Made by a program: the position numbers and the translations under genes. From Anaerocolumna cellulosilytica (GTDB lineage Bacteria > Bacillota > Clostridia > Lachnospirales > Lachnospiraceae), in NCBI RefSeq assembly GCF_014218335.1, contig NZ_AP023367.1, positions 4,211,501-4,275,500 of the forward strand: 64,000 bases of DNA, in the 5' to 3' direction. Below the pieces are notes generated by a model that was given only the letters and a program-made list of their open reading frames with translations, had not been told where the DNA came from and made no database searches. Of this stretch, positions 1 to 9,675 are shown one piece after another; position 1 is the first letter of the stretch; each line of letters opens with the position of its first letter.

Positions 1-462
1 CTCCTCAGTTGTTATACTGGTATTTAACAACATGTACTTAAATTGCTGACACCCTATCTTTATTGTTTCATTAAGCTCTTTATTTTCTGTATTTATCTCT
101 TCTTCTAATTTCATCAATATGCTATTAATCTTTTCTCTTTCAATGGGCTTTAACAAATATTCCTTTGCTCCATAACGTAAAAGTTCAACCGCATAAGCAA
201 AGTCATCATAACCACTAATAACTACTACTTTAGGTATATAAGGAAGTTCCTGAATCTCTTTTACTAGAGTAATACCGTCCTTTTTTGGCATACGTATGTC
301 CGTTATCATCACATCAATTCTGTTATCTTTTACAATCTCATATGCCTCTTCCCCATTTTTACAAAGGATAATTTCTTCAACAGGTACCAAGGAACGCTGA
401 ACAATAGACTGGATTCCCTGACGAATCATTTTTTCATCTTCAACAATCAAAAGCTTTTTCAT
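1..462 (-). CDS. Response regulator, YesN/AraC type (partial, C-terminus outside window)
   Basis: The visible 154 codons are a complete CheY-like receiver domain followed by a helical linker. The acidic pocket is E8/D9, the phospho-acceptor is D55 (in ITDIRMP) and the conserved Lys lies in LLKPIE near residue 106. The downstream DNA-binding part, expected to be an AraC-type HTH, lies outside the window. The start at 462 follows a run of G on the minus strand (GGGGGGTAC). It sits 26 bp after the sensor kinase gene, so the two form a two-component system that probably controls the adjacent sugar ABC transporter, as is usual for YesMN pairs in Firmicutes. The output domain is inferred, not seen. 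Confidence 0.9.
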   Translation of the reverse strand, partial: MKKLLIVEDEKMIRQGIQSIVQRSLVPVEEIILCKNGEEAYEIVKDNRIDVMITDIRMPKKDGITLVKEIQELPYIPKVVVISGYDDFAYAVELLRYGAKEYLLKPIEREKINSILMKLEEEINTENKELNETIKIGCQQFKYMLLNTSITTEE

Positions 463-488
463 AAAGTACCCCCCTAGTACTGTTATTA

Positions 489-2276
489 CTAAACCAACGG
501 AATTTTAACCATTACCTTTGTATAGCAGTCTTTTCTTGATGCTATACTAATCCCATATTCTTCACCAAAGCTGATTTTTATTCTGTCTTGAACATTTTTT
601 AAACCAATCCCATTTCCAGAGCTGCCGGTAGCCTCTAATTCACCTTCTATTTTTTTTTGCAGTTTCACAATCTCCTCCTCCGTCATTCCTCTTCCTGCAT
701 CCGTTATCTCTATAACACAGTAATGCTCATATAAAACTCCCTTCATATATATACTTGTATCCTCTGCCAGTTCTTCAATACCATGATATATTGCATTCTC
801 GATAATAGGCTGCAAGGACATCTTCGGAATCTGCTGCTCGTATATTTGCTCCGGCATATTTAAGCTAAGATATATCTCATAATCAAATCTTAAATTTATC
901 AACGCAAGATAATTTTTAATGTAATCAATTTCTTCGCTTACTGTTACATTTTTAGATACCCATTTCATACTATAGCGCAATAGTTTTCCTAATGCTGTTA
1001 CTGCATCTGAAATATCATATTTTTCTTCAACCTCTGCCATCATTTTGATGGATTCTAAAACATTATAAATAAAATGTGCATTGATTTGATTTTGCAACGC
1101 CCTGATTTCTGAATCCTTACCCAATAATTCTCTCTTTATATTATCCTCCATAAGCTGAGTTATACGGTTTAACATTTTGTTAATTTGCTGTCCCAATTCG
1201 CCGATTTCATCCGTTGAGGAATTCTTAATACGTATCTCTAAATCACCTTTTTGAACCTTACGTATAATATACATAATTTCATAAAACTGCTTTAATATGA
1301 TTTTTACCATTTTATCTGAGAAAAACAAAAGAATGATTACAATGATTAAAAAACAGCCCCAAAATATATTTCGAAAGGTATTAACAGAGGAGTACTCCTC
1401 CTTTAAAGAGACAATACGAAACAAATTACCCTTTAATTCTTTCACCGCTTTAAAACAGACAATAACCGGTTCTCCATCCAGTACCATCTGTTCATAAGCT
1501 ATATCCTCTAAATCTCTCGGTATCTTCTCTAACACTACATTGATATCATCAAACCATCGGCTTTTATTCTCCCAGTCAAAATAATAGTTTCCGTTTTCGT
1601 CCACAAAACAGGTCCATTCTGCTTGGTTGGATGAATATATTTGGGGAAACAACAGCTCCATGTTGGTAGACACTTCTATTATAGCAGTTCTATTGTCACT
1701 CATCTGCTTTTCTGTTACCAGTGCAACCAGATGCTGTTTTCTTATGGAAGAAAAGGAAGGAAAAAGTTCGTCTACATAATCAAATTGCCACGTACCAGAG
1801 GTAATGATGCTATCCTTTGCCCAGGATAATCTTTTGATTCGTTCCTTTTGATACAGTATGGGCATCATTTCGGGAATCCCTTTATAGTCAGCATATACTC
1901 TAACCTGATATAAATAGGGGTTGGAATTAACGATTTTTTCAAGTGATTTTATTTCTGTCTGATAAAAGCTTAACAGCTCCTCTGTCTGAAAATTTTCACC
2001 GTCACAAAACCGCTCAACATACTGCCAGAAATTCTGGCTGTTTAGCATGACCTGCGTAGACATTTGGCACATTTCTACATTCTTTTGGATTTGCTCATAA
2101 TTCTGCGTAAAGTTAAGTTCTACATTTTTAATTTTTTCTTTAATCTGAGAATCTCTAACGTTATCGAAAAAAAAGATAGACAGTATAATTAATGGAAGTA
2201 CAATGATTGCCATAATAAGAACTGTAAACTTATGACTTAATTTTAAAGAAGAAAAGAAATTCTTAATCTTTTTCAT
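489..2276 (-). CDS. Sensor histidine kinase, YesM/LytS-like family
   Basis: This is a 595-aa membrane kinase. It has an N-terminal membrane segment (about 18-37), a long extracytoplasmic sensor region, a second membrane segment (about 305-322), a HAMP linker (about 330-380), a His_kinase domain with the phospho-acceptor His in INAHFIYNVLESI (about 403), and a C-terminal HATPase with GRGM and GNGIGLKNV nucleotide boxes. The family senses carbohydrates or the liganded binding protein and phosphorylates a YesN-type regulator, which is encoded directly downstream. The ribosome site GGGAG precedes the ATG. Two imperfect copies of CACAC-GATGGGAGTT lie in the leader at about 2282-2325. Confidence 0.93.
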   Translation of the reverse strand: MKKIKNFFSSLKLSHKFTVLIMAIIVLPLIILSIFFFDNVRDSQIKEKIKNVELNFTQNYEQIQKNVEMCQMSTQVMLNSQNFWQYVERFCDGENFQTEELLSFYQTEIKSLEKIVNSNPYLYQVRVYADYKGIPEMMPILYQKERIKRLSWAKDSIITSGTWQFDYVDELFPSFSSIRKQHLVALVTEKQMSDNRTAIIEVSTNMELLFPQIYSSNQAEWTCFVDENGNYYFDWENKSRWFDDINVVLEKIPRDLEDIAYEQMVLDGEPVIVCFKAVKELKGNLFRIVSLKEEYSSVNTFRNIFWGCFLIIVIILLFFSDKMVKIILKQFYEIMYIIRKVQKGDLEIRIKNSSTDEIGELGQQINKMLNRITQLMEDNIKRELLGKDSEIRALQNQINAHFIYNVLESIKMMAEVEEKYDISDAVTALGKLLRYSMKWVSKNVTVSEEIDYIKNYLALINLRFDYEIYLSLNMPEQIYEQQIPKMSLQPIIENAIYHGIEELAEDTSIYMKGVLYEHYCVIEITDAGRGMTEEEIVKLQKKIEGELEATGSSGNGIGLKNVQDRIKISFGEEYGISIASRKDCYTKVMVKIPLV

Positions 2277-2467
2277 AAAACTCCCATCTGTGTGATTTTT
2301 TCAACTTAACTCCCATCCGTGTGCTTTATCACACATTAAATCTAGAGGCTGAAAAACGCTGCTATACCTGACTTATTTTTTCTACTTCTATTATAACTCA
2401 CAGCTTTTAGAATAGAAACCGTATCCATTTATTTTCCTCTTATTACATTAAAATCAATGGCAGAACA

Positions 2468-2548
2468 AGCCCCATGACTTCCTGTCTTCCCTGACTGAAA
2501 GTCTTAATATTTCTTTCAACCGGTGCATAAGAAAATCATGGAGCTTAC
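2468..2548 (-). terminator. Long hairpin after the sugar-binding lipoprotein gene
   Basis: The arms read AAGCCCCATGACTTCC-like on one side and GAAAATCATGGAGCTT on the other, giving a stem of about 15 bp with a few mismatches between the lipoprotein gene and the kinase gene. The arms belong to the same sequence family as hairpins at 6502, 13354 and 16197. It probably ends or attenuates the transporter transcript before the kinase gene. Confidence 0.55.
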
Positions 2549-2570
2549 CTATTTCTCTAATCTATAGTAT

Positions 2571-4262
2571 CTATTTGATACCCAGTTTTTGCTTTGCCTC
2601 ATTCATAAGATTGGTTTTCGTCTCAAGTACATTATCTATACCCCAATCCTTACGTTTTTGCATAAACTCCGCCCAGATAGTATCAAATTCAGCCTCGTTA
2701 TCTGCAAGTAAAAGTTTAGGAAGTACCACACCCCATTCATTATCTACCTTGGACTGAATATCCGCTTCTTTAGAACCGGCTTCTAATGTTATCTCATATG
2801 GGGAAGTTGTTATAATATATGGGTAAGTCCATCGTTCCATCTGCCCAAGAGGATTGGGCGTTTCCACTGCCCACTTTAATGCCATGGCATTGTCCTGGAA
2901 CATCCAGTAAGCTGAATCGGCACCATATAATTTATCATACTCCGTTCTGTCTGTCGTAAGAAGCTCCTTGATTTCTGGCTTCATGGTCTCTACTCCATCT
3001 ACATAATCCCAAGTTACACCTTCTACACCCAACCAGGTCATATGCTGTCCATGTTCACTCATAAGATAGGAGAATAACTGGATGGCGCGGTCAGGGCGGT
3101 CACAGTTTTTTGATATCATGGTAAGTGTCCAACCATTGATACCTGTTCCAGGTAATGTATAAGCATCGCCTTTACTGTTCTTAGGTCCGTCTACTGCCAT
3201 ATAAATGCTATTAGGGTCGTTGGCATACAGAATCTTTTGCTGTGACTGTAAGTCCGTTCTTTGGTACAACATACAAAAATAACGTCCTTGAGCAATCTTT
3301 TCCTCCATCTGCGCTCTTTTGTCAATGAAAATATCGTCTGCCAGATAACCTTCTTCTCCCAGCTCGCGGAAGGTTTTTAACCATCTTACCAACTCAGGGT
3401 CAGTAAATCTATCATTAAATTCACCATTCTTTTCATAGGGCACAGCTAAAAAATTACATAAATAATTGTCAAAAGAATTATTACCGTTGGTAGCAAATTC
3501 ATGAGCACCTATTGGTATCAACGGCTGTCCGTTCACTTCCGGAAATTGCTCTTTTGCTGCCTTTACCGCTGCTTTAAAGCCTTCCGGCGTTGTCATATCC
3601 GGACTTCCGATTGCTTCATAGATGTCTTTTCGAACTAAAAAGGTCTGATTGGAGGAAATATTATCATATTTTTCATAATCAGAAGGAGAAAAAGAGGAGT
3701 TTGGATAACCATAAATATGACCGTCTTTTTGGGTAAACCATCCAATACGCCCATCATCCGCCACCTTAAACCAATAGGGGTCATATTGCTCTGCCAACTC
3801 ATCCAACGGATACACAAGCCCGTCTTCAATAATATCCCCAACCTGTGGTTCATACCACCCTAAAGTAACCAAATCCGGAAGAGAATCGGAAGCTATTAAG
3901 GAATTTAACTTTTCAGCCTCATTACCTGCCGGAACTATAAACTTAATATTAACACCCGTTTCTTCTGAAATTGTTTTGGATACCAGATTTTCACCCCAAG
4001 GCGTTGTAAACCATGAAAAGTTAATGTACCAGGTTAAATCCACCTTATCCTCTGCATTCTGCTGCCAGCCCGGTAGAGCCTCACCCGTTTCACTAACCTC
4101 ATCGCTTCCGGTTTCTGTCTTATCCTCCGGTGCCTTTGTTGCAGCACTATCTCCGCTGCTTTTAGTCTGCTTTGTTTCATTCCTGCTGCACCCCGCAGCA
4201 CTCAAAGCCATAATCAGTACCATCACCAGTGCAAGAACCTTTTTAAAACTCTTTTTCATCAT
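2571..4262 (-). CDS. Extracellular sugar-binding lipoprotein of a CUT1 ABC transporter
   Basis: This 563-aa protein has a lipoprotein signal peptide with lipobox LSAAGC (lipidated Cys25), a Ser/Thr/Glu-rich linker to about residue 65, then a family 1 solute-binding fold similar in length to LplA/YtcQ proteins, which are larger than typical maltose-binding proteins. It should be anchored on the outer face of the membrane and deliver an oligosaccharide to the two permeases encoded upstream. No ATPase gene is present, so a shared MsmX-like ATPase is probably used, as is known for this family. The RBS GGAGAGGG lies before the tandem ATGs, so the start may be 4262 or 4259. Its leader holds a terminator-like structured element at 4299-4365. 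Confidence 0.92.
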   Translation of the reverse strand: MMKKSFKKVLALVMVLIMALSAAGCSRNETKQTKSSGDSAATKAPEDKTETGSDEVSETGEALPGWQQNAEDKVDLTWYINFSWFTTPWGENLVSKTISEETGVNIKFIVPAGNEAEKLNSLIASDSLPDLVTLGWYEPQVGDIIEDGLVYPLDELAEQYDPYWFKVADDGRIGWFTQKDGHIYGYPNSSFSPSDYEKYDNISSNQTFLVRKDIYEAIGSPDMTTPEGFKAAVKAAKEQFPEVNGQPLIPIGAHEFATNGNNSFDNYLCNFLAVPYEKNGEFNDRFTDPELVRWLKTFRELGEEGYLADDIFIDKRAQMEEKIAQGRYFCMLYQRTDLQSQQKILYANDPNSIYMAVDGPKNSKGDAYTLPGTGINGWTLTMISKNCDRPDRAIQLFSYLMSEHGQHMTWLGVEGVTWDYVDGVETMKPEIKELLTTDRTEYDKLYGADSAYWMFQDNAMALKWAVETPNPLGQMERWTYPYIITTSPYEITLEAGSKEADIQSKVDNEWGVVLPKLLLADNEAEFDTIWAEFMQKRKDWGIDNVLETKTNLMNEAKQKLGIK

Positions 4263-4298
4263 ATACCCTCTCCATACATCCGTTTACAGATGTATTAC

Positions 4299-4365
4299 TG
4301 CCACAAAAAAATGTGAAAGAAGTACTCTGTGGCATTCCTTTCTTTTATTATATTTTCTTTCACAT
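4299..4365 (-). promoter_or_regulatory. Structured leader/attenuator, copy a of three
   Basis: On the minus strand, ATGTGAAAGAA (4365-4355) pairs perfectly with TTCTTTCACAT (4321-4311), and a run of seven T follows, which is a textbook intrinsic terminator. The loop carries GGAATGCCACA, and TGTGGCA (4305-4299) right after the T run can pair with it, forming either a pseudoknot or an alternative to the terminator. It sits between the permease stop and the lipoprotein start. A further small hairpin (ACATC/GATGT, 4277-4294) precedes the RBS. Related copies are at 6252-6310 and 47854-47921. Confidence 0.6.
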
Positions 4366-4380
4366 GATAATCCTTAGTCA

Positions 4381-5289
4381 CTATTCCTTAACTGCACCCA
4401 CCATCATTCCTTTTACAAAATATTTCTGAAGAAAAGGATATACACAACATATAGGTAGCGTAGTAATAACCATAGCCGCCAGTTTTATTGATGTGGAAGT
4501 GGTATCCCCTGCCGTAATATTAGAAGCTGATATGGAACCGGCAACCTGATTTGACTGTACCTGGGCAACCATGCGGTACAAATATGTCTGGATAGGCTCT
4601 AAGTCAACTCGGTTTGTCATATACATCAAACCGCCAAAATAATCATTCCATTGCCCTACACCAGCAAACAGTGCAATCGTTGCGAGTACCGGCTTAGATA
4701 ATGGTAAAATAACTTTGATAAAGATACGCCAATCATTCGCACCGTCTATTTTCGCTGATTCCTCCAAAGATGCCGGAATTTCTCGGAAGAAATTTATAAA
4801 TATCAGCAGATTAAAGAAATTAAATGCAGCCGGTATTATATAAACTAAAAAATTATTTAAAAGATTCAGATTCTTAAATAACAAGAAGGTTGGAATCAAA
4901 CCACCTGAGAAGAACATGGTTATGGTACCCATTGCCATATAAAACTTTCTTCCTGCCAGGTTCTGCTTTGATAAGGGGTACGCAACCATGGCCGTAAAAA
5001 ATACATTTAGACCAGTGCCAAGAATGGTTTTACCTATTGTAATCTTAAATGCTCGAAGCACGCTGCTATCTTCAAAGACAGTCTTATAGTTCTCCACAGA
5101 AAATACTCTGGGCCACCAATAGATTCCTCCCATCATGGCATCCTTGGCATCGTTAAAAGAATTGACCAGTACATACCAGATTGGATAGACACACAAAAAG
5201 CAAATAATTAACATAATCAAAGTATTTATGGTATCAAAAAGTATGGTACCTTTCGAACGTTTTATTTTAGAGGTGGTTATTTTACTCAT
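4381..5289 (-). CDS. Sugar ABC transporter permease (MalG/YtcP-like)
   Basis: This 302-aa inner-membrane protein has about six transmembrane segments and the binding-protein-dependent EAA loop near residues 180-195 (EESAKIDGANDWRIF...LPLSKP), which contacts the ATPase. The family partner is encoded 12 bp upstream, and the binding protein follows after a structured leader. It forms half of the translocation channel for the CUT1 sugar transporter. The start is supported by AAGGAGG seven bases upstream. Sequence features match the LplC/YtcP class that works with large lipoproteins. The substrate cannot be read from the sequence. Confidence 0.92.
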   Translation of the reverse strand: MSKITTSKIKRSKGTILFDTINTLIMLIICFLCVYPIWYVLVNSFNDAKDAMMGGIYWWPRVFSVENYKTVFEDSSVLRAFKITIGKTILGTGLNVFFTAMVAYPLSKQNLAGRKFYMAMGTITMFFSGGLIPTFLLFKNLNLLNNFLVYIIPAAFNFFNLLIFINFFREIPASLEESAKIDGANDWRIFIKVILPLSKPVLATIALFAGVGQWNDYFGGLMYMTNRVDLEPIQTYLYRMVAQVQSNQVAGSISASNITAGDTTSTSIKLAAMVITTLPICCVYPFLQKYFVKGMMVGAVKE

Positions 5290-5301
5290 ACGTTTGCCTC
5301 C

Positions 5302-6234
5302 TTAGTATAGTGACCTGCCCAGCAGCTTCTTACTGGATTTGTTCGCTATCAGCAACAGCATTAAGGCAATCACTGCTTTAAACAATCCGACGGCTGTAGC
5401 ATAGGAGTATTTCCCCATAGTCATACCGACCTGATAGACATAGGTATCAATAACCTGGCTTCTGGATACATTTATTTGATTTTTTAGTATTAATATCTGA
5501 TCAAAATTGGAATTAAGCAAACCGGATATCTGTAAGATTAGCATTAAAGCAATCGTGCCTGTAATTGACGGCAGCGTTATAAAAAGTATTTTTTGTAATT
5601 TACTCGCTCCGTCTACTGTCGCAGCTTCATAAATCTGCTGGTCTACACCAGATATGGCAGCCAAATATATAATTGCCGACCATCCAAGCTCTTTCCAGGT
5701 ATCTGTAATTAGTGCCATTCCCCAAAAGTACTTTGGCTGTCCCAGAAAGGAAACAGGTTCTTTTAACAGACCGACAGTAACAAAAAAATCATTGATAACA
5801 CCGTCCTTGGCTAGCCAGGTAGTTAATATCCCACCGAGTACTACCCATGACAAAAAATGAGGCAGATATGATATAGTCTGTGATATCTTCTTAAACCTTG
5901 TTCCCCGGATTTCATTAATCAATAAAGCAAAGATAATTGGCAGTGGAAAGCCAATAAAAAGTTTTAACAGACTGATTCCTAAGGTATTAATCATAATGTC
6001 CGAAAAATTGGAATCCTGAAAGAATTCTTTAAAATATTGTAATCCTACCCAAGGTGCATCCGCTATTGGTCTTGTAATTTTAAACTTTTTAAAAGCTATT
6101 ACGATACCTCCCATGGGTACATAATTAAACAGCAGCATCCATATAATTCCCGGAATCACCATGAATTGCAGATACTTCTGATTCCACCATTTTTTTAAGG
6201 CATATTGCTTTTCTGGTCTTACAGTTTTTGCCAT
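5302..6234 (-). CDS. Sugar ABC transporter permease (MalF/LplB-like)
   Basis: This is the first gene of the sugar transporter operon. It encodes an inner-membrane permease of about 310 aa with six predicted membrane helices and the EAA motif (YEAATVDGASKLQKI...LPSI) near residue 205-225. I place the start at the ATG at 6234 (MAKTV), which has GGGGTG nine bases upstream. An upstream in-frame ATG at 6252 overlaps the structured leader and has no good RBS. It pairs with the following permease to form the membrane channel. Regulation is probably through the YesMN pair at the end of the locus and through the leader hairpin at 6252-6310. Confidence 0.92.
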   Translation of the reverse strand: MAKTVRPEKQYALKKWWNQKYLQFMVIPGIIWMLLFNYVPMGGIVIAFKKFKITRPIADAPWVGLQYFKEFFQDSNFSDIMINTLGISLLKLFIGFPLPIIFALLINEIRGTRFKKISQTISYLPHFLSWVVLGGILTTWLAKDGVINDFFVTVGLLKEPVSFLGQPKYFWGMALITDTWKELGWSAIIYLAAISGVDQQIYEAATVDGASKLQKILFITLPSITGTIALMLILQISGLLNSNFDQILILKNQINVSRSQVIDTYVYQVGMTMGKYSYATAVGLFKAVIALMLLLIANKSSKKLLGRSLY

Positions 6235-6251
6235 TGTTACACCCCATTTCA

Positions 6252-6310
6252 TGCCACAAAACTAAAGAGTGAATGAATTAATACGTGGCATCCTTTCTTC
6301 TCATTCATTC
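6252..6310 (-). promoter_or_regulatory. Structured leader, copy b of three
   Basis: On the minus strand, GAATGAAT (6310-6303) pairs with ATTCATTC (6278-6271). The loop holds AAAGGATGCCACG, and TGTGGCA (6258-6252) lies ten to twelve bases after the stem in a T-rich stretch. Stem sequence differs from copies a and c but pairing is kept, while TGCCAC and GTGGCA are identical in all three. It lies just upstream of the first permease start. A short ORF ending in GTG TGA runs into the 5' side of the stem (start about 6385), with a poorly placed RBS. Confidence 0.5.
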
Positions 6311-6501
6311 CGTTCACACCTTTTGGTTCGGTAATTTCAGAACTATTTTTTCTTTCTCCTCACTCTTTCGCACCATTTCCTTGACCTAATGATAACTGAT
6401 TTTACTTGAAAGTATAATAGATTTATTTTTAAAAAGGTGTCATTTTTTTAGCGACACCAATACCATAAAAGAAATAGCATAAAAATACACCCTTAACGGC
6501 A

Positions 6502-6567
6502 AAAGTAGCTCCTAATCTATCCCCTAGACACGCTACATGTCCTATGGAAAAGCTAAGGAGCTACTTT
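6502..6567 (-). terminator. Terminator after ppk
   Basis: Perfect 12-bp arms AAAGTAGCTCCT (6502-6513) and AGGAGCTACTTT (6556-6567) flank a 42-base loop. Read on the minus strand, the stem ends in a short T run, so it should terminate the ppx-ppk transcript 34 bases after the ppk stop. Confidence 0.7.
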
Positions 6568-6600
6568 CACAATTCAATTCTGGTACTAAACAAGTTGCCG

Positions 6601-8766
6601 TTACTCTTTCTTTCTGGTTAGGCTTGTGATTAGTTTTCGAAACAATACGCTTGATTTTTTAGTTTCATTACCATCTGCTAACATTTCTTCTATAAAATAC
6701 TGTTGACTGTCAAATCCCCCCGCAACTTCTAATGCTGTACTCTGGTCACTTTCTAATGTCGGGCAATTATCTGTCTTTTGGTAGGTTCCATCACTTTTAA
6801 GAATTCTTGCCTTTATATTATCCGAAAACATAGTATTAAGTATATGTAATATACATTTTCGGAGGTCTTCGTCAAGGATAGGGCAGGCAATCTCCACTCT
6901 TCTTATCGTATTCCTTGTCATCATATCAGCTGAGGATATATAGATTCTTGCTTCTTTATCCTTTCCAAAACAATATATCCTTGAATGTTCTAAGAACCGT
7001 CCTACAATGCTGTATACGGTTATGTTATCCGTCTTCCCCGGTACATTAGGAAGCAGACAGCAAATTCCCCGTATCAATAACTTTACTTCCACTCCCGCCA
7101 TGGAAGCTCCTGATAATTTCTGCATGATTTCTTTATCTGTAAGGGAGTTGGACTTAATAATAATTAATGCTGCTTCTCCCCTTTTCGCTTTTTCTATCTC
7201 ATAATCCATAAGAGCCAGCAGATTATCTTTAAAAAAGTGCGGTGCAACAAACAGATTGCTATACTGTCCTTTCAAATTACCTAAAGACATATTTTTAAAG
7301 AATTCATTTGCTTCTTGTCCCAAATCCTGATTTGCGGTAATTAGTGATAAATCTGTATAAAGCTTTGCAGTCTTTTCATTATAATTACCTGTTCCAATCT
7401 GCGTTATATATTGTATTTTACTTCTATCCCTTCTGGTAATAAGACAGATTTTAGAGTGCACCTTATATCCTTCAAAACCATATATAACCGTACATCCTGC
7501 TTCTTCTAACCGCTCAGCCCATTCAATATTGTTCTTCTCATCAAATCTTGCCTTAAGCTCCATAAGGACTGTTACTTCCTTATTATTCTCGGCTGCCGTA
7601 CATAGATAATCTATAATTCTTGAATTTTTAGATAACCGGTAGATGGTTATCTTAATAGAGATGACATTGGAATCCTGCGCACTTTCCCTAAGAAGATGTA
7701 AGAAGGGCTCCATCTGATGATATGGATAAAATAGGAGAATATCTTTTCTTCTACACTGGTTGGTAATACTCTCCCCCCTGCTTAAACCTGCCGGATAACC
7801 AGGCTCGAATACGGGATAACATAACTGTTTTTGCAATATGTCCGGCAATTCTTTTACTATATCAAATACATATCCCATTACAATAGGCGCTTCACAGAAA
7901 AAAATCTGTTCTTTTGTCAGACATAGCCTTTCCAGTAAAAAATTTGTGAGTACCTTACTTAATCGCCCCTGTACCTCTAGTCGAACCGGTGATAATCTGG
8001 CACGCTTTTTCAGCACCTTTCTCATTCGCTCTCTAAAGTCGTCATCCACCTCAAAAATCTCATCTTCAGGACTGATATCTGCATTACGGGTAACCGAAAT
8101 AATAGCCCCGCACTCTATTTTATACATGCCAAAAATTTCGGCAATGTGTTCTAACACAATTTTCTCGGTTAATATATATCTGGTCTGGTTACCGGGGATT
8201 AGAACATAGGGCTTAAGTGATTGTGAAATGGAAATAAGTCCAAACTTTGTATTTTCACCGGCAAATTCACAAATAATGTACAGTCCTTTATTTATAAGAT
8301 GGGGAAAGGGATGTCTTGAATCAATTACCTGAGGTGAGAGAATTGGAGAAACTTCGTTATGATAATATTTATCCAGATACTTTCGCTCAGACTTTTCAAG
8401 CTCCTTTATATTTAAATTAAAGACGTCAAACTGCCTTAGCTTCTGCTCGACAAGCTGATAGATGTTGTCTTTTTTCTTGCAAAGAGGTATCGTGTATTCA
8501 AAAATTTTATCCAACTGCTGCTTAGGGCTCATACCTGTTTTATTATCAAGGGTGTTATCCATCATCCCCAAGTCAACAAGACTCCCGACACGTATCATAA
8601 AGAATTCATCCAGATTACTGGTAAAAATTGATACAAATTTTAAACGTTCATAAAAAGGCACTGTTTCGTCCTGTGCTTCTTCCAATACCCTCTCGTTAAA
8701 ACGAAGCCAGGATATCTCCCTATTCTGCATAAAGGTATTTTGTATTTTATGGTCAGCCTGTGCCAT
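6601..8766 (-). CDS. ppk: Polyphosphate kinase
   Basis: This 721-aa protein has full PPK1 architecture: an N-terminal domain opening with NREISWLRFNERVLEEA (about 16-32), a head domain, and two phospholipase D-like C-terminal domains. The phosphorylated His is in GYKVHSKICLI (about 436), and the second conserved His is in EHSRIYCFG (about 590). The enzyme reversibly transfers the gamma phosphate of ATP onto polyphosphate chains at the membrane. It starts 3 bp after the ppx stop, so the genes are co-transcribed and probably translationally coupled, pairing polyphosphate synthesis with breakdown. The start follows GGAGAG. Confidence 0.97.
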   Translation of the reverse strand: MAQADHKIQNTFMQNREISWLRFNERVLEEAQDETVPFYERLKFVSIFTSNLDEFFMIRVGSLVDLGMMDNTLDNKTGMSPKQQLDKIFEYTIPLCKKKDNIYQLVEQKLRQFDVFNLNIKELEKSERKYLDKYYHNEVSPILSPQVIDSRHPFPHLINKGLYIICEFAGENTKFGLISISQSLKPYVLIPGNQTRYILTEKIVLEHIAEIFGMYKIECGAIISVTRNADISPEDEIFEVDDDFRERMRKVLKKRARLSPVRLEVQGRLSKVLTNFLLERLCLTKEQIFFCEAPIVMGYVFDIVKELPDILQKQLCYPVFEPGYPAGLSRGESITNQCRRKDILLFYPYHQMEPFLHLLRESAQDSNVISIKITIYRLSKNSRIIDYLCTAAENNKEVTVLMELKARFDEKNNIEWAERLEEAGCTVIYGFEGYKVHSKICLITRRDRSKIQYITQIGTGNYNEKTAKLYTDLSLITANQDLGQEANEFFKNMSLGNLKGQYSNLFVAPHFFKDNLLALMDYEIEKAKRGEAALIIIKSNSLTDKEIMQKLSGASMAGVEVKLLIRGICCLLPNVPGKTDNITVYSIVGRFLEHSRIYCFGKDKEARIYISSADMMTRNTIRRVEIACPILDEDLRKCILHILNTMFSDNIKARILKSDGTYQKTDNCPTLESDQSTALEVAGGFDSQQYFIEEMLADGNETKKSSVLFRKLITSLTRKKE

Positions 8767-8769
8767 ACA

Positions 8770-9675
8770 CTACTCTCCTTTTATGATTCTTTCGTAAAGA
8801 TATCCTTCTCTAATACCATAACTGCTTACTACAACCGATTTACTGTTGAAGTAGTCTGCAATCGTATCCAGCACAATTAAACCCGGTATAATCGTGTGAA
8901 TACGGTCAGGTATATTTTGCAGTACCGGAGTTAACGTACTTCTATGGCTGTTATTAATACTATCCAACATCTTTTGTACATGAGAAACTTGAAATGTCTG
9001 GCTGCCCTTTTCTCCTTCAAACATATGATTACTTAATTTAACTGCTGCACGCATGGTACCGCCCACACCGCAAATTGTTGCATACACATCCTGCTTTAAT
9101 TCAAGTGCCTCCATATTTTCTAGCACTGTTTTTCTGATTTCTTCCCTTTCTTCTTTTTTAGGAATAATCTTTTTAACATGCTTTATATATAAATTTAAAG
9201 AACCAATCGGCATACTGGTAGCATAAATAATTTCACGATTTTTAAAAGCAACCAGCTCTGTACTGCCACCGCCAATATCCACTAAGATACCGGAATCGCT
9301 TGTAATTACCCTAGTCGCTCCTTTAAAATCAAGCGTAGCTTCTTCTTCACCGGATAATAATTCCACATCATAACCAGTGCTTTGTTTTATTATGCTTATA
9401 ACCTCCTTGGTGTTAACTATATTACGCAGGGAGGCTGTGGCAAACACATATACATCCTTTTGTTCGACCTGAAAATTGTTTAATAAACCAGTATACTCAT
9501 TTAAAATCTCACAAGTTTTTTTTATACCATTTTTACTAAGCTGTTGGTTTTTTACATGATTTGCAAGACCTGCCATGGTCTTTTTTTGGAACAAAGATTT
9601 TACTTCATTGCCGGTATGTTCATAAATACATAATCTTATGGTGTTGGAACCTAAATCTACAATTGCGCTTATCAT
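8770..9675 (-). CDS. ppx: Exopolyphosphatase / guanosine pentaphosphate phosphatase, short form
   Basis: The protein has 301 residues with the ASKHA-type phosphatase fold of the Ppx/GppA family: the P1 loop DLGSNTIRLCIYE at residues 7-19, the P2 loop DIGGGSTEL near 140, and a C-terminal IPGLIVLD segment. It is the short two-domain form and lacks the C-terminal HD-like helical domains of E. coli Ppx, which is common in Clostridia. It hydrolyses terminal phosphate from polyphosphate and possibly pppGpp. AGGAGGC five bases upstream supports the start. Its stop is 3 bp from the ppk start. Confidence 0.93.
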   Translation of the reverse strand: MISAIVDLGSNTIRLCIYEHTGNEVKSLFQKKTMAGLANHVKNQQLSKNGIKKTCEILNEYTGLLNNFQVEQKDVYVFATASLRNIVNTKEVISIIKQSTGYDVELLSGEEEATLDFKGATRVITSDSGILVDIGGGSTELVAFKNREIIYATSMPIGSLNLYIKHVKKIIPKKEEREEIRKTVLENMEALELKQDVYATICGVGGTMRAAVKLSNHMFEGEKGSQTFQVSHVQKMLDSINNSHRSTLTPVLQNIPDRIHTIIPGLIVLDTIADYFNSKSVVVSSYGIREGYLYERIIKGE

